Shown: one piece after another, positions 33,671 to 42,788 of the stretch
Layout of the letters: each line of letters opens with the position of its first letter
Position numbering within the stretch: the first letter of the stretch is position 1
Assembly (NCBI RefSeq): GCF_000724085.1
Contig: NZ_CCDL010000001.1
Location: 186,001 to 250,000, forward strand
Direction: 5' to 3'
DNA length: 64,000 nt
Source: Oceanobacillus manasiensis
GTDB taxonomy: Bacteria; Bacillota; Bacilli; Bacillales; Amphibacillaceae
Translations under genes and position numbers: made by a program
Notes under the pieces: model-generated
What the model was told of the DNA's origin: nothing
The model's input: only the letters and a program-made list of their open reading frames with translations
The model's database searches: none

Positions 33671-34615
33671 TTGGTTACTAATTTATACGAAAATGTAATT
33701 GAAGTATCCCAGCTTGGTGTTCAATATGATAATAAAGTTTGGGGAATTGAAGATATTAATGTGACATTTAAAAAGGGTAAATTAATAGCGCTTGTCGGTG
33801 CAAATGGTGCTGGTAAGTCTACCTTTTTGAACGCACTATGTGGGCTAATGAAGCCCACAACAGGTGACGTCTTTTTCAATAAAGATCTCATAAATCGTAA
33901 CACCCCTTTCCATAACATTGGTTGGAGTAAACAAACACATGCAATAGATTGGTATGTAAATGTATTTGACAATGTTGTCGTTAGCGCAAGATTAGCGGGA
34001 AAAAGTAGAAAAACCTCAAAAATAGATACACTTGCAGCGCTTGATTTAGTTGGATTATTAGAATATAAAGATCGAGATGTGGATGCATTATCAGGTGGTC
34101 AGCAACAAAGAGTTCAAATTGCCAGAGCCCTCGTCCACCATCCAGACATTATGATATTGGATGAACCTACTACTGGCCTTGATGCTGAATCATCAGAGAA
34201 ATTACTGTCCCATTTAAAAGAGAAAGCAAATAAAGGTGGCCTAGTAATCGTATCTTCACATGATCTAAATCTATTGGACAGTTATTGTGATAGCGTGTTG
34301 CTTTTAAAGCAAGGAAGTATTGTAGCTTATGAGCCTATAACGAAATTCATTTCTCGTTATCGCGATAAAGAGATACTCACGATTGAGTATGAGGGAGAGC
34401 TAGCAGAGCTAGAAAAATTTAAGTTAGAAGCAATTGAAGGTGTCGTTACGATTAACGATTTAAAACCTTTAGTAATAGAAATCAAAAGGAATACACCAAT
34501 TGGACAGATAATAAATACACTAGATTCACTTGTATTCGTGATAGACATAAATCGGACTTCCCCTGGGCTTCGAGAAGCATATCTAGAAGTCGCAAGAGCA
34601 AGGGAGGAAGTATGA
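33671..34615 (+). CDS. ABC-2 type exporter ATP-binding protein
   Basis: A 314-residue ATPase. Walker A LVGANGAGKSTFL lies near 38-50, signature LSGGQQQRVQIARAL, Walker B IMILDEPTTGLD, and switch IVSSHD. A C-terminal extension (about 225-314) is typical of drug-exporter ATPases of the DrrA/CcmA group. Translation starts at TTG 33671 with AAGGAG at 8 nt, partly buried in the leader hairpin. It overlaps the permease gene by 4 nt. Export of an antibiotic or peptide is the likely role; the substrate is unknown. Confidence 0.9.
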   Translation: MVTNLYENVIEVSQLGVQYDNKVWGIEDINVTFKKGKLIALVGANGAGKSTFLNALCGLMKPTTGDVFFNKDLINRNTPFHNIGWSKQTHAIDWYVNVFDNVVVSARLAGKSRKTSKIDTLAALDLVGLLEYKDRDVDALSGGQQQRVQIARALVHHPDIMILDEPTTGLDAESSEKLLSHLKEKANKGGLVIVSSHDLNLLDSYCDSVLLLKQGSIVAYEPITKFISRYRDKEILTIEYEGELAELEKFKLEAIEGVVTINDLKPLVIEIKRNTPIGQIINTLDSLVFVIDINRTSPGLREAYLEVARAREEV

Positions 34616-35439
34616 TGATGAAAAACGATGCAAATTTTGTAAATACTAAAACGTTTCGCAAAGGGACCCACTTTCACTGGGCCAAAACCCTTATTCTGGC
34701 AGAGAATGAGCTAAAGGCAGTATGGCACAATAAACCTTTAATAGTGAATGCATTTCTAAACCCTATTTTGTACCTCATTTTTTTCATGGCTGGATTAAGA
34801 GGGATGACTGGTGGAATTATAGTAAATGGCACGGAAGTTGATTTTTTAGCCTTTACACTGCCTGGTATTCTTATGATGTTGGTTATCAGCTTAATGGGTC
34901 ATACCGTATACAGAAGTACCATTGATAAGCGATGGGGGCTTCTTGGGTACAAATTTATGAATGGCATATCGCCTCTTAGTTATGTAACCGGATTGATGGT
35001 TTACCCGTTTTTTGTATTTTTAGTTCAAGGAGTACTGCTTGCCGTGCTTTCTTTGTTCTACGGGATAAGCTATTCCATTACGAATTTACTTCTTGCCATA
35101 TCTCTTGGAATAGTAGGGATTATATTTTGGTGTTCTTTAGGTATTATCATTACGACAAGAATAAATGATTATCATCAAAGGGACATTGTACTTGGTTTAA
35201 TGACACTGCCAATTTTGTTTACAGCTCCAACATTTTACGCGATAGAAAGTGCACCTGTGTATATTCAATTCATATCTTGGTTTAACCCAATAACGTACCA
35301 AGTTACGGCAATTCGCAGCCTTTTCTTAGGCCAGCCAGATATAATGATGATCATTATTTCCACAGCTCTTTCTATTATTCTCTTAATACTAGCAGTTCGC
35401 TTAATAGCAAAAGCTGAACTAGTTAGTAACGAGCATTAG
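34612..35439 (+). CDS. ABC-2 type exporter permease
   Basis: A 275-residue protein with six membrane helices in the ABC-2 arrangement: a short cytoplasmic N-terminus, AENELKAVWHNKPLIVNAFLNPILY before helix 1, and the late ISWFNPITYQVTAIRSLFLG motif common to drug-resistance permeases. Several in-frame ATG codons stand at the start (34612, 34615, 34618). It pairs with the preceding ATPase. Confidence 0.88.
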   Translation: MMMKNDANFVNTKTFRKGTHFHWAKTLILAENELKAVWHNKPLIVNAFLNPILYLIFFMAGLRGMTGGIIVNGTEVDFLAFTLPGILMMLVISLMGHTVYRSTIDKRWGLLGYKFMNGISPLSYVTGLMVYPFFVFLVQGVLLAVLSLFYGISYSITNLLLAISLGIVGIIFWCSLGIIITTRINDYHQRDIVLGLMTLPILFTAPTFYAIESAPVYIQFISWFNPITYQVTAIRSLFLGQPDIMMIIISTALSIILLILAVRLIAKAELVSNEH

Positions 35440-35469
35440 CAATGTAACTTATAAAAATGGATAAATTAG

Positions 35470-35502
35470 AAAGCATTCCTATTTTGATGGGGATGCTTTT
35501 TA
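35470..35502 (+). terminator. Terminator of the ABC-2 exporter operon
   Basis: AAAGCATTCC pairs with GGGGATGCTTT (one G-U), followed by a T run. Confidence 0.75.
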
Positions 35503-35648
35503 ATTTGGATCCCCTCTTTGTATAACGCAATCAGCTATTTCGACGGATACTCATTTTTAGAATTTTCGCAGGAAAAAAGAGCGTTTTTTTAAGCAAATTG
35601 GGGAAAGCTAATAGGGAACGAAATATTTTAAAAAGGATGGTTGATATT

Positions 35649-37247
35649 GTGAGTGAAAAAGAGTCACGTACCGGGCAAACGAACATAGAAAACGAAGACA
35701 CATTAACCACGAGACAAGGTCATCCCGTCACGAATAACCAAAACATACGCACAGTAGGAAACCGCGGCCCAGCTACGTTAGAAAACTATGACTTCATTGA
35801 AAAAATAAGTCACTTTGACAGAGAAAAAGTACCCGAGCGGATTGTACATGCTCGTGGTGCAGGTGCGCACGGCTATTTTGAAACCTATGGAACAGCCGGA
35901 GATGACCCTGTTTCAAAATACACTCGTGCAAAGGTATTTCAGGATAAAGGGAAGCAAACACCAGTATTTGTACGTTTCTCTACCGTTGTACATGGAAATC
36001 ACTCACCTGAAACCGTCCGTGACCCACGTGGCTTTGCAGTTAAATTCTATACTGAGGATGGAAACTGGGATCTTGTAGGAAACAATCTCAAAATCTTTTT
36101 TATCCGCGATGCTATGAAGTTCCCTGACATGATCCACGCTTTTCGTCCAGATCCCATGACGAACATCCAAGATAGCCAGCGTTTTTTTGATTTTTGCTCC
36201 AACTCTCCTGAATCTTTTCATATGGTTACGTTTGTTTACTCCCCCTGGGGGATCCCAGCAAACTACCGTATGATGCAAGGTTCTGGCGTAAATACGTACA
36301 GGTGGGTGAACCAGGAAGGTGAAGCCGTGCTGGTTAAGTATCATTGGGAACCGAAACAGGGTATTAAAAACCTTACCATGAAAGAAGCTGCTGAAATTCA
36401 GGCAACGAATTTTAATCATGCAACCCAGGATTTGTATGATGCTATTGAAAAGGGCGATTATCCAGAGTGGGAACTTTTTGTACAGGTTATGAGCGATGAA
36501 GAACATCCTGAGCTTGATTTTGATCCACTTGACGATACGAAACTTTGGCCTGAAGACCAATTCCCATGGCTTCCAGTTGGAAAGATGGTCTTAAATAAAA
36601 ATCCCGAAAACTACTTTACCGAGGTGGAACAAGCTTCATTTGGGACTGGTGTGTTAGTAGACGGACTTGACTTTTCTGATGATAAAATGCTGCAAGGTCG
36701 TACCTTCTCCTATTCCGATACACAGCGTTATCGCGTTGGGGCTAACTACCTCCAACTACCGATTAACGCAGCTAAAAAACGCGTTGCCACAAACCAAGAA
36801 GGTGGTCAGCTACGTTACGAAAATGATAAGGCACCAGGACAGAATCCACATGTTAACTACGAGCCTTCCACACTTGGGGGACTAAAGGAAACAGAACAAA
36901 CCGGAAAAGAACATACACCTAAAGTCCAAGGGAAATTAGTCAGGGAGTCTATTGAACGTAACGATAATACGAAACAAGCCGGAGAGACCTACCGACAATT
37001 TGAAGATTGGGAGAAAGATGAATTAATTGGCAATATGGTTGGTGATCTAGCTGAATGTGACCAGCGTATTCAGGATAAAATGGTCGCTCTTGCTGAAGAG
37101 GCTGATGAAGAATATGGTCGTCGTCTTCGTGAAGGTCTTGCGAATGCAAAGAAAGACGGATCGAGCATGAACCCATTAGGTAATAAGGACAGTGAAAAAG
37201 CACCTGAACAAGCGATTAAAAAAGGACATGAGGCCGATCCTTACTAA
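35649..37247 (+). CDS. Heme catalase (KatA type)
   Basis: A 532-residue monofunctional catalase disproportionating hydrogen peroxide. The distal His lies in [13 protein letters not shown], the distal Asn in [15 protein letters not shown], and the proximal heme Tyr in [15 protein letters not shown]-terminal extension of about 45 residues past the helical domain is rich in Lys and Glu. The GTG at 35649 is chosen (AAGGATGG at 8 nt); an ATG 12 nt earlier overlaps the binding site. No PerR box is obvious upstream. It is monocistronic. Confidence 0.92.
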   Translation: MSEKESRTGQTNIENEDTLTTRQGHPVTNNQNIRTVGNRGPATLENYDFIEKISHFDREKVPERIVHARGAGAHGYFETYGTAGDDPVSKYTRAKVFQDKGKQTPVFVRFSTVVHGNHSPETVRDPRGFAVKFYTEDGNWDLVGNNLKIFFIRDAMKFPDMIHAFRPDPMTNIQDSQRFFDFCSNSPESFHMVTFVYSPWGIPANYRMMQGSGVNTYRWVNQEGEAVLVKYHWEPKQGIKNLTMKEAAEIQATNFNHATQDLYDAIEKGDYPEWELFVQVMSDEEHPELDFDPLDDTKLWPEDQFPWLPVGKMVLNKNPENYFTEVEQASFGTGVLVDGLDFSDDKMLQGRTFSYSDTQRYRVGANYLQLPINAAKKRVATNQEGGQLRYENDKAPGQNPHVNYEPSTLGGLKETEQTGKEHTPKVQGKLVRESIERNDNTKQAGETYRQFEDWEKDELIGNMVGDLAECDQRIQDKMVALAEEADEEYGRRLREGLANAKKDGSSMNPLGNKDSEKAPEQAIKKGHEADPY

Positions 37248-37269
37248 AAATTTACTTTTGAACAGACAG

Positions 37270-37303
37270 AGAGCCGACCAGCATTGATCGGCTCTTATTT
37301 TTT
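37270..37303. terminator. Terminator after the catalase gene
   Basis: AGAGCCGA pairs with TCGGCTCT, then TATTTTTTATG. Confidence 0.75.
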
Positions 37304-37311
37304 ATGTTACC

Positions 37312-38046
37312 CTACTCTTCCACATAATCAAGCGGGCTTTCCTTAAACAACCGTAAATGGTAGGCGTGTATAGCTGTCTTGCCAAGATGTTCTAATAAAT
37401 TGTAATTGGCATACGCTCCCACAATTGCTCCAAACCCCGGTATAAGCTGCAGTAATTTGACCAAATCAATATAATCCCGATACTCTTGCTGGAATGTCCG
37501 CCAGTCCATTTCTGTGATCTCATGTCTTTTTTCATTCCAATTATCAAGTGTGTGGAACGTCTCTCTCTTTTTTCTATCATCAGAAAAAGCAAGCTGAAAT
37601 ACATGTAGAATAAACAATCGTTCAGAATAATCCTTTGTATCAAATCCGTAAATGGCTGCCACTTCAAAGAGATATTTTATCTTAATCGAAAGTAACAAAG
37701 GGAAATCAGCTAAACCTAAGAAAATCCCACCAGCCCCTGTGCCAGCGCCTTCTACTGTTGCTGTTCTTCTATAAGCTGTAAGTTTCTCTTTAACAAGCTC
37801 ATCTTTTTCCTGAAGACTTGCTTGAGCAAGTTCTGGTTTCCTTGTCGTGTGATAGGAGCCATATAACGTCATTTTCACCATTTGCTGAATCCCTTCGGTC
37901 ATAACTTGGTGTACTTTTTCTGGAATCATGCCATTTATTTTTGTTTGAGCTTTTTTAGAAAAACTTTTAAACACACTTGTTTTTGAAAAAAGCTCCCATT
38001 CCCATTCCTTCAATTTCTCGTAGGATTTCCTTTCGTAATCATTCAA
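37312..38046 (-). CDS. EcsC family protein
   Basis: A 244-residue protein of the EcsC family, whose B. subtilis member lies in the ecsABC ABC-transporter operon. It has a lone glycine-rich hydrophobic stretch (GAGTGAGGIFLGLADFPLLL) and a second near the C-terminus (LIPGFGAIVGAYANYNLL). Here no ecsA or ecsB is adjacent. A TTG at 38046 lies behind AAGGGGGAG; upstream in-frame codons have no site. The function is not established. Confidence 0.8.
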   Translation of the reverse strand: MNDYERKSYEKLKEWEWELFSKTSVFKSFSKKAQTKINGMIPEKVHQVMTEGIQQMVKMTLYGSYHTTRKPELAQASLQEKDELVKEKLTAYRRTATVEGAGTGAGGIFLGLADFPLLLSIKIKYLFEVAAIYGFDTKDYSERLFILHVFQLAFSDDRKKRETFHTLDNWNEKRHEITEMDWRTFQQEYRDYIDLVKLLQLIPGFGAIVGAYANYNLLEHLGKTAIHAYHLRLFKESPLDYVEE

Positions 38047-38112
38047 TGCTACTCCCCCTTCCCTACATTCACTTGGCAATATATTGGATATTTCATTTGT
38101 CCTCTATTTCAT

Positions 38113-38129
38113 GTATACTAATAGTATAC
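38113..38129. promoter_or_regulatory. Candidate operator of the FadR-type GntR regulator
   Basis: GTATACT-AAT-AGTATAC, a perfect 7-bp-arm palindrome that contains a TATACT suitable as -10, 28 nt before the regulator's start. GTATAC cores are usual for FCD-type GntR proteins. Confidence 0.6.
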
Positions 38130-38156
38130 GATATCAGAAAAGGTGGGTGAACCATT

Positions 38157-38822
38157 ATGCCGATTCCAGCTAATCACGCCAAACCCGTTCGTCAAACCGC
38201 TAAAGAAAATGCTTTTACGCAAATCCAACAATGGATTATCGACGGAACCTTACAGCCTGGTGAAAAATTAAATGATACGGAACTCGCCAAAGCGCTTGGT
38301 GTAAGTAGAACACCGATTAGAGAATCACTGCAAATGTTAGAAATGCGAGGCTTTGTAAAAATGTATCCAGGAAAGGCAACACAAGTAACAGAGGTCGAAA
38401 AGGACGCCATTCTTGATCTGTTGCCACCACTCGCTGCATTACAAGCCTTATCAGCAGAATTAGCAGTCTCCCATATTACCGAAGATACTCTGGAACTTTT
38501 AGAGAGCACAAACGAACGATTCGCCAATGCTATTCGATCAGAGAACTACTATGCTTCCCTTAAAATAGATGAGGAATTCCACCAAATCATTGTTGATACA
38601 GCGAATAATTCCTATATCCATAATATTATTTCCTCCCTACAAGCACATGTCAGAAGGCAATTCTTTCATAACTCTATCATTTTAACGGAGAAGTCAGTTG
38701 ATGAACATCACGCCATCATCCAACTTATGAGAGATGGAAAGAGGGAAGCAATCGCTCCTATTATGAAAGAAAACTGGCTTCGGGCAATTGATGAATTTCA
38801 GGCAATACATGAGAAAGACTAA
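38157..38822 (+). CDS. GntR family regulator, FadR/FCD subfamily
   Basis: A 221-residue regulator. The winged helix (about 17-78) contains LNDTELAKALGVSRTPIRESL, and the all-helical FCD domain (about 85-215) carries metal-ligand histidines in DEEFHQIIVD, QAHVRRQ and DEHHAIIQL. FCD regulators bind organic acids or amino-acid derivatives. It converges with brnQ and diverges from the ecsC gene. The palindrome in its promoter suggests autoregulation. The ligand is unknown. Confidence 0.88.
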   Translation: MPIPANHAKPVRQTAKENAFTQIQQWIIDGTLQPGEKLNDTELAKALGVSRTPIRESLQMLEMRGFVKMYPGKATQVTEVEKDAILDLLPPLAALQALSAELAVSHITEDTLELLESTNERFANAIRSENYYASLKIDEEFHQIIVDTANNSYIHNIISSLQAHVRRQFFHNSIILTEKSVDEHHAIIQLMRDGKREAIAPIMKENWLRAIDEFQAIHEKD

Positions 38823-38823
38823 A

Positions 38824-38867
38824 AGAGCACATTCGCTAGCCTCAATTAGCGAATGTGCTCTCTTTTT
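38824..38867. terminator. Bidirectional terminator between the GntR gene and brnQ
   Basis: AGAGCACATTCGCTA pairs perfectly with TAGCGAATGTGCTCT around an 8-nt loop, with T residues after it on the plus strand. Confidence 0.9.
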
Positions 38868-38871
38868 CATT

Positions 38872-40227
38872 CTATGCAACCTTTCCTTCTCTAATGAAAA
38901 GTCGTAAACCGATACTCGCGATAAGGATGATAGCTATAGCAGGCAGCAACCAGCCAAGCCCTTGATTGTAAAGTGGCAGTATCTTTTCATAGAAGGAAAT
39001 AATCGGTACAAGCCAATTGAAGTAGTCTATGCCTAATGACTCACAAAGAGACTTCAAACCATCTGTAATACTGATCAGTAACGTTACAGCAGTCGTTATG
39101 GCGTAAACCGACCTCCTATGCAGGAAAAGGCCTGACGAAAAGGCTAAAAGCATTAACACAATTGCCAGTGGGTAAAGCAACATCAGTACAGGTACAGAAT
39201 ATGTGATAATATTAGAAAGCCCAAAATTAGCGATAATAAAAGTAATCCCTGTAAAGAAGACCGCAAATGCTTTATACCCTACTTTAGGGAAGAGTGCATG
39301 AAAATACTCTGCGCAAGCTGTTGTTAAACCAATACTCGTTGTTAAACAGGCCAATGTAATGATTACAGCTAACAAAACCGTCCCGATTTGACCGAAATAA
39401 TAAGCAGCTCCCCCGCTCAAAACTGGGCCTCCAGTAGCGAACATACCAAGCTCTTGCACACTAACTGCACCTAAATAGGCAATCCCAATGTAAATAATAC
39501 CTAATAATGTAATAGCCACTAAACCTGAACGAGCAGTTGCGGCAAGTACCCCTTTGGTAGATGAGACGCCTAATGACTTAATTGTTTTAATAATAATGAT
39601 TCCGAAAACTAAGGAAGCGAGAGCATCCATTGTATTATATCCCTCAAGAAAACCCTGAACAAAAGCATTGCTTTGGAAGTCTCCCACTGGTGCCTGGACA
39701 TCGCCCATTGGCTTTGTAATTACCATTGCTAGCAAAATTAATAAAAGTACGACGATGCTTGGTGCCAGTATTTTTCCAATATAATCAATAAGCTTTCCTG
39801 GCTTTAATGAGAAAAACAAGTTTGCTGCAAAAAATAACAACGAAAATAGTAATAATCCTATTTGCTGTGTCCCTTCCCCAACAAATGAAGAGAATCCCAC
39901 ATCGTATGCAACCGTGGCTGTTCTTGGAGCAGCGAAGAAAGGACCAATAGTTAGATAAAGTGTAACAGTAAAGGCAATGCCATATGCCGGATGGATTCGA
40001 CTTGCTAATTCTTGAAGGTTTTTACTACCAGAGTAGCTCATCGCCAATATTCCGAGCAACGGCAAACCCACTCCAGTAAGCAAAAATCCCAGTATGGCTG
40101 GCCAAAAATTCACACCAGCATTCTGACCTAGTTGCGCTGGGAAAATCAAATTACCCGCTCCAAAAAAGAGAGCAAAAAGCATAAAACCTACCACTGCATA
40201 TGATGAAAAAGAAAGCTTGTCCTTCAT
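38872..40227 (-). CDS. brnQ: Branched-chain amino acid transporter BrnQ
   Basis: A 451-residue carrier of the LIVCS family, importing leucine, isoleucine and valine with sodium or protons. Twelve membrane helices, the N-terminal motif FFGAGNLIFPAQLGQNAG and the central YNTMDALASLVFGIII are diagnostic. GGGGG precedes the ATG. No T-box or CodY site is recognised upstream. The 13-nt string TRATATATTGCAT occurs twice, 45 nt apart, in the leader (40275 and 40320 on the plus strand), which may be a regulatory pair. Confidence 0.93.
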   Translation of the reverse strand: MKDKLSFSSYAVVGFMLFALFFGAGNLIFPAQLGQNAGVNFWPAILGFLLTGVGLPLLGILAMSYSGSKNLQELASRIHPAYGIAFTVTLYLTIGPFFAAPRTATVAYDVGFSSFVGEGTQQIGLLLFSLLFFAANLFFSLKPGKLIDYIGKILAPSIVVLLLILLAMVITKPMGDVQAPVGDFQSNAFVQGFLEGYNTMDALASLVFGIIIIKTIKSLGVSSTKGVLAATARSGLVAITLLGIIYIGIAYLGAVSVQELGMFATGGPVLSGGAAYYFGQIGTVLLAVIITLACLTTSIGLTTACAEYFHALFPKVGYKAFAVFFTGITFIIANFGLSNIITYSVPVLMLLYPLAIVLMLLAFSSGLFLHRRSVYAITTAVTLLISITDGLKSLCESLGIDYFNWLVPIISFYEKILPLYNQGLGWLLPAIAIILIASIGLRLFIREGKVA

Positions 40228-40428
40228 TTTTAATCCCCCTGTGTTTAATCTACGATGTTATTTTTATTTTTAATATGCAATATATCAGTACAATTCATAC
40301 TACAAGCATTAGTCGCAAAATGCAATATATTACTGGACTTTTTTTCTTGCAATGTTTTACATTTTTTATATGAGGGAATATAAAGGTTTTAAGGTTCGTA
40401 TTAAATTAGAGGAAGGAAGTGTTTTAAA

Positions 40429-41427
40429 GTGGATAATTTTAAAGCATTAGTTTTAACAAAAGAAAACGATGAAGCATCACTATCTGTTAAAAAGCAAAGA
40501 ATGCAAGATCTACCAGAAGGAGACGTAACGATTCAGGTTGCATACTCCAGTGTTAACTATAAAGATGCCATTGTAGGCGTTCAACACCAAATGGTTAAAT
40601 CCTTCCCTCACATTCCGGGAATTGACCTTGCGGGTACCGTCATTGAGTCTAGCGATGATTCGTACAAGTCTGGGGATAAGGTGATTGTCACGAGCTACGA
40701 ACTGGGTACAGGACATCATGGTGGCTTTAGTGAAGTAGCACGTGTACCAAAAGAATGGGTCGTACCATTACCAGACGGCCTTACCTTAAGGGAAGCCATG
40801 ATCCTGGGAACTGCGGGGCTAACTGCCGCTTTATCCGTGCAACGTTTAGAAGATAATGGACTCTCCACCTCACACGGCCCTGTATTAGTAGCAGGCGCCA
40901 CAGGCGGTGTTGGGAGTCTGGCTGTTGATATGCTTGCGAAAAAAGGTTATGACGTAACAGCAAGTACTGGGTCTTCCAGTGAAAAGGAATACCTAGAGAA
41001 GCTCGGAGCAAAGGAAATTATCTCTAGAGATGAAGTTACAGACGATGATGGCACTCCAACAAGAAAAAAACGCTGGGCAGCAGCAGTGGACCCTGTAGGT
41101 GGTTCAACCTTGCAATATATTTTAAGCACCTTAAAACAACATGGATCTGTCGCTACTTCAGGATTAGTTGGTGGTGTCGAGGTAAAGACAACCGTACTTC
41201 CATTTATCGGGAGAGGTGTGAATTGGCTTGGCATTGATTCTGTACAATGTCCAATGGACTTACGAAGAAAAGTATGGGATCGGCTTGCAGATGACTTAAA
41301 GCCAGCACACCTAAATGAAGAAGTGGTGAATGAAATTACACTAGATGAAGTAGAAAATACGCTACAAGAAATTCTAGAAGGTCGTGTGCGTGGCCGAACA
41401 ATCGTAAAGCTTGATGGAACAGAATAA
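40429..41427 (+). CDS. yhfP: YhdH/YhfP family quinone oxidoreductase (acrylyl-CoA reductase-like)
   Basis: A 332-residue zinc-free medium-chain reductase. An N-terminal GroES-like domain with SVNYKDA and PHIPGIDLAGTV is followed by the Rossmann domain with VAGATGGVGSLAVDMLAK for NADPH, and VDPVGG. Family members reduce acryloyl-CoA or small quinones. Translation starts at GTG 40429 behind GAGGAAGG. It is divergent from brnQ and monocistronic. Confidence 0.88.
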   Translation: MDNFKALVLTKENDEASLSVKKQRMQDLPEGDVTIQVAYSSVNYKDAIVGVQHQMVKSFPHIPGIDLAGTVIESSDDSYKSGDKVIVTSYELGTGHHGGFSEVARVPKEWVVPLPDGLTLREAMILGTAGLTAALSVQRLEDNGLSTSHGPVLVAGATGGVGSLAVDMLAKKGYDVTASTGSSSEKEYLEKLGAKEIISRDEVTDDDGTPTRKKRWAAAVDPVGGSTLQYILSTLKQHGSVATSGLVGGVEVKTTVLPFIGRGVNWLGIDSVQCPMDLRRKVWDRLADDLKPAHLNEEVVNEITLDEVENTLQEILEGRVRGRTIVKLDGTE

Positions 41428-41452
41428 AGTGAAACTTCATTTGGTGGGGGTT
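41425..41452 (+). repeat. Fragment of hairpin repeat family A
   Basis: AATAAAGTGAAACTTCATTT and the following GGTGGGGGTTTT match the left end of the full copies; the rest of the element is missing. A shorter stub is at 47879-47896 (AATAAAGTGAAATTCCAATG). Confidence 0.55.
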
Positions 41453-41508
41453 TTACTGCCAGTCGAGGCGGGATAAAATATGTCCCCTTATCGAATAGTA
41501 TAGATTTA

Positions 41509-41542
41509 GAAGTCGAGCGATTCATCATCGCTCGGCTTCTTT
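41509..41542. terminator. Terminator between yhfP and the BASS symporter
   Basis: GAAGTCGAGCGAT pairs with ATCGCTCGGCTTC (one G-U), followed by TTT. Confidence 0.7.
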
Positions 41543-41617
41543 AAGTTAATATTATTAGTTCACTCTAAAATCAATCCTGATTAACGAATACTTAATCATA
41601 GACGGATTGAACTAGAT

Positions 41618-42592
41618 CTATATTACTTTTGTCTTGGCCCCTTTACTTTTCTTACTATCTTCTTCTTTTTCCTGTAGTTTACGGTAAATTGTAGCTATGA
41701 TAGGGCCTGAAATATTATGCCATACACTAAAGATCGCACTTGGAACGGCAGATAATGGATTAAAATGGGCAGCTGCTAGGGTTGCACCAAGACCGGAGTT
41801 TTGCATACCAACTTCTATCGAAACGGCTTTTTGTTGCTTCGGATCCATTTTCATCATTTTTCCAAGTCCATAACCAACTACATAACCTAATGTATTATGT
41901 AATACAACTATTAGCGAAATAAGTAGCCCGGTTTTTGCTATTTGATCTTGGTTTACACTCACTACTGCTGTCACAATGGCAACAATACCAATAACAGATA
42001 CTAGGGGAATGGCTTTTACACCTGCTTCTACTTTATCTTTTAACAAAGCTTTAACGAGCAAACCTAGTAAAATAGGTACTAAGACAATTTGTACGATAGA
42101 TACAAATAAAGACCCAGCAGATACTTCTAACCACTGGCTGGCAAAAAGGTATATAAGAGCTGGTGTTAAGATAGGTGCCAGAATAGTAGAAACTGCAGTA
42201 ATTGACACAGAGAGCGCAGTATCTCCTTTAGATAAATAGGTCATGACGTTTGATGAAGTTCCACCAGGACAACATCCAACTAAAATAACCCCTACTGCAA
42301 CTTCTGGGGAGACAGGTAAGATCGTCACGAGCGCGAAGGCGAGCAATGGCATGATTAAAAACTGGCCAGCTACACCTATTGCAACCTCTTTCGGACGTTT
42401 AAAAGCTTCCTTAAAATCACTCGCTGATAGTGTAAGCCCCATACCGAACATAATGATACCTAGTAATGGTGTAATATAGGCTGCTAGCCACGTAAAACCT
42501 GAAGGAACAATAAAAGATAATACCGCAAATAATACTACCCAAATCGCAAATGTATTTCCTACAAAACTACTAACTCTTTCTAAAGCTTTCAA
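41618..42592 (-). CDS. Bile acid:sodium symporter (BASS) family protein, YocS-like
   Basis: A 324-residue transporter with about ten helices. Sodium-site motifs CCPGGTSSNVMTYLSKGD and EVGMQNSGLGATLA are intact. BASS proteins of bacilli co-transport organic acids or related anions with sodium; the substrate here is unknown. A TTG at 42592 lies behind AGAGGGGGAG and gives the usual N-terminus; upstream in-frame codons overlap the binding site. Confidence 0.88.
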   Translation of the reverse strand: MKALERVSSFVGNTFAIWVVLFAVLSFIVPSGFTWLAAYITPLLGIIMFGMGLTLSASDFKEAFKRPKEVAIGVAGQFLIMPLLAFALVTILPVSPEVAVGVILVGCCPGGTSSNVMTYLSKGDTALSVSITAVSTILAPILTPALIYLFASQWLEVSAGSLFVSIVQIVLVPILLGLLVKALLKDKVEAGVKAIPLVSVIGIVAIVTAVVSVNQDQIAKTGLLISLIVVLHNTLGYVVGYGLGKMMKMDPKQQKAVSIEVGMQNSGLGATLAAAHFNPLSAVPSAIFSVWHNISGPIIATIYRKLQEKEEDSKKSKGAKTKVI

Positions 42593-42741
42593 TATATCTC
42601 CCCCTCTAAGATGCATAATTAGAAATTATATAATAATTTAAGAATATTTTAAACAGTAAATTATACTAACATTTTGAAAACGACTGTTCTAAGGTAATTC
42701 TCTACCTATGTTAGGGAACGAAACTGTGGAAAATACTATAT

Positions 42742-42787
42742 AAAAAATCCACCATTAGCTAAAAGATAAGCCAAGTGTGGATTTTTT
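42742..42787. terminator. Terminator of bmrA
   Basis: AAAAAATCCAC pairs with GTGGATTTTTT, with A and T tracts on both sides, so it can work in both directions. Confidence 0.75.
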
Positions 42788-42788
42788 A

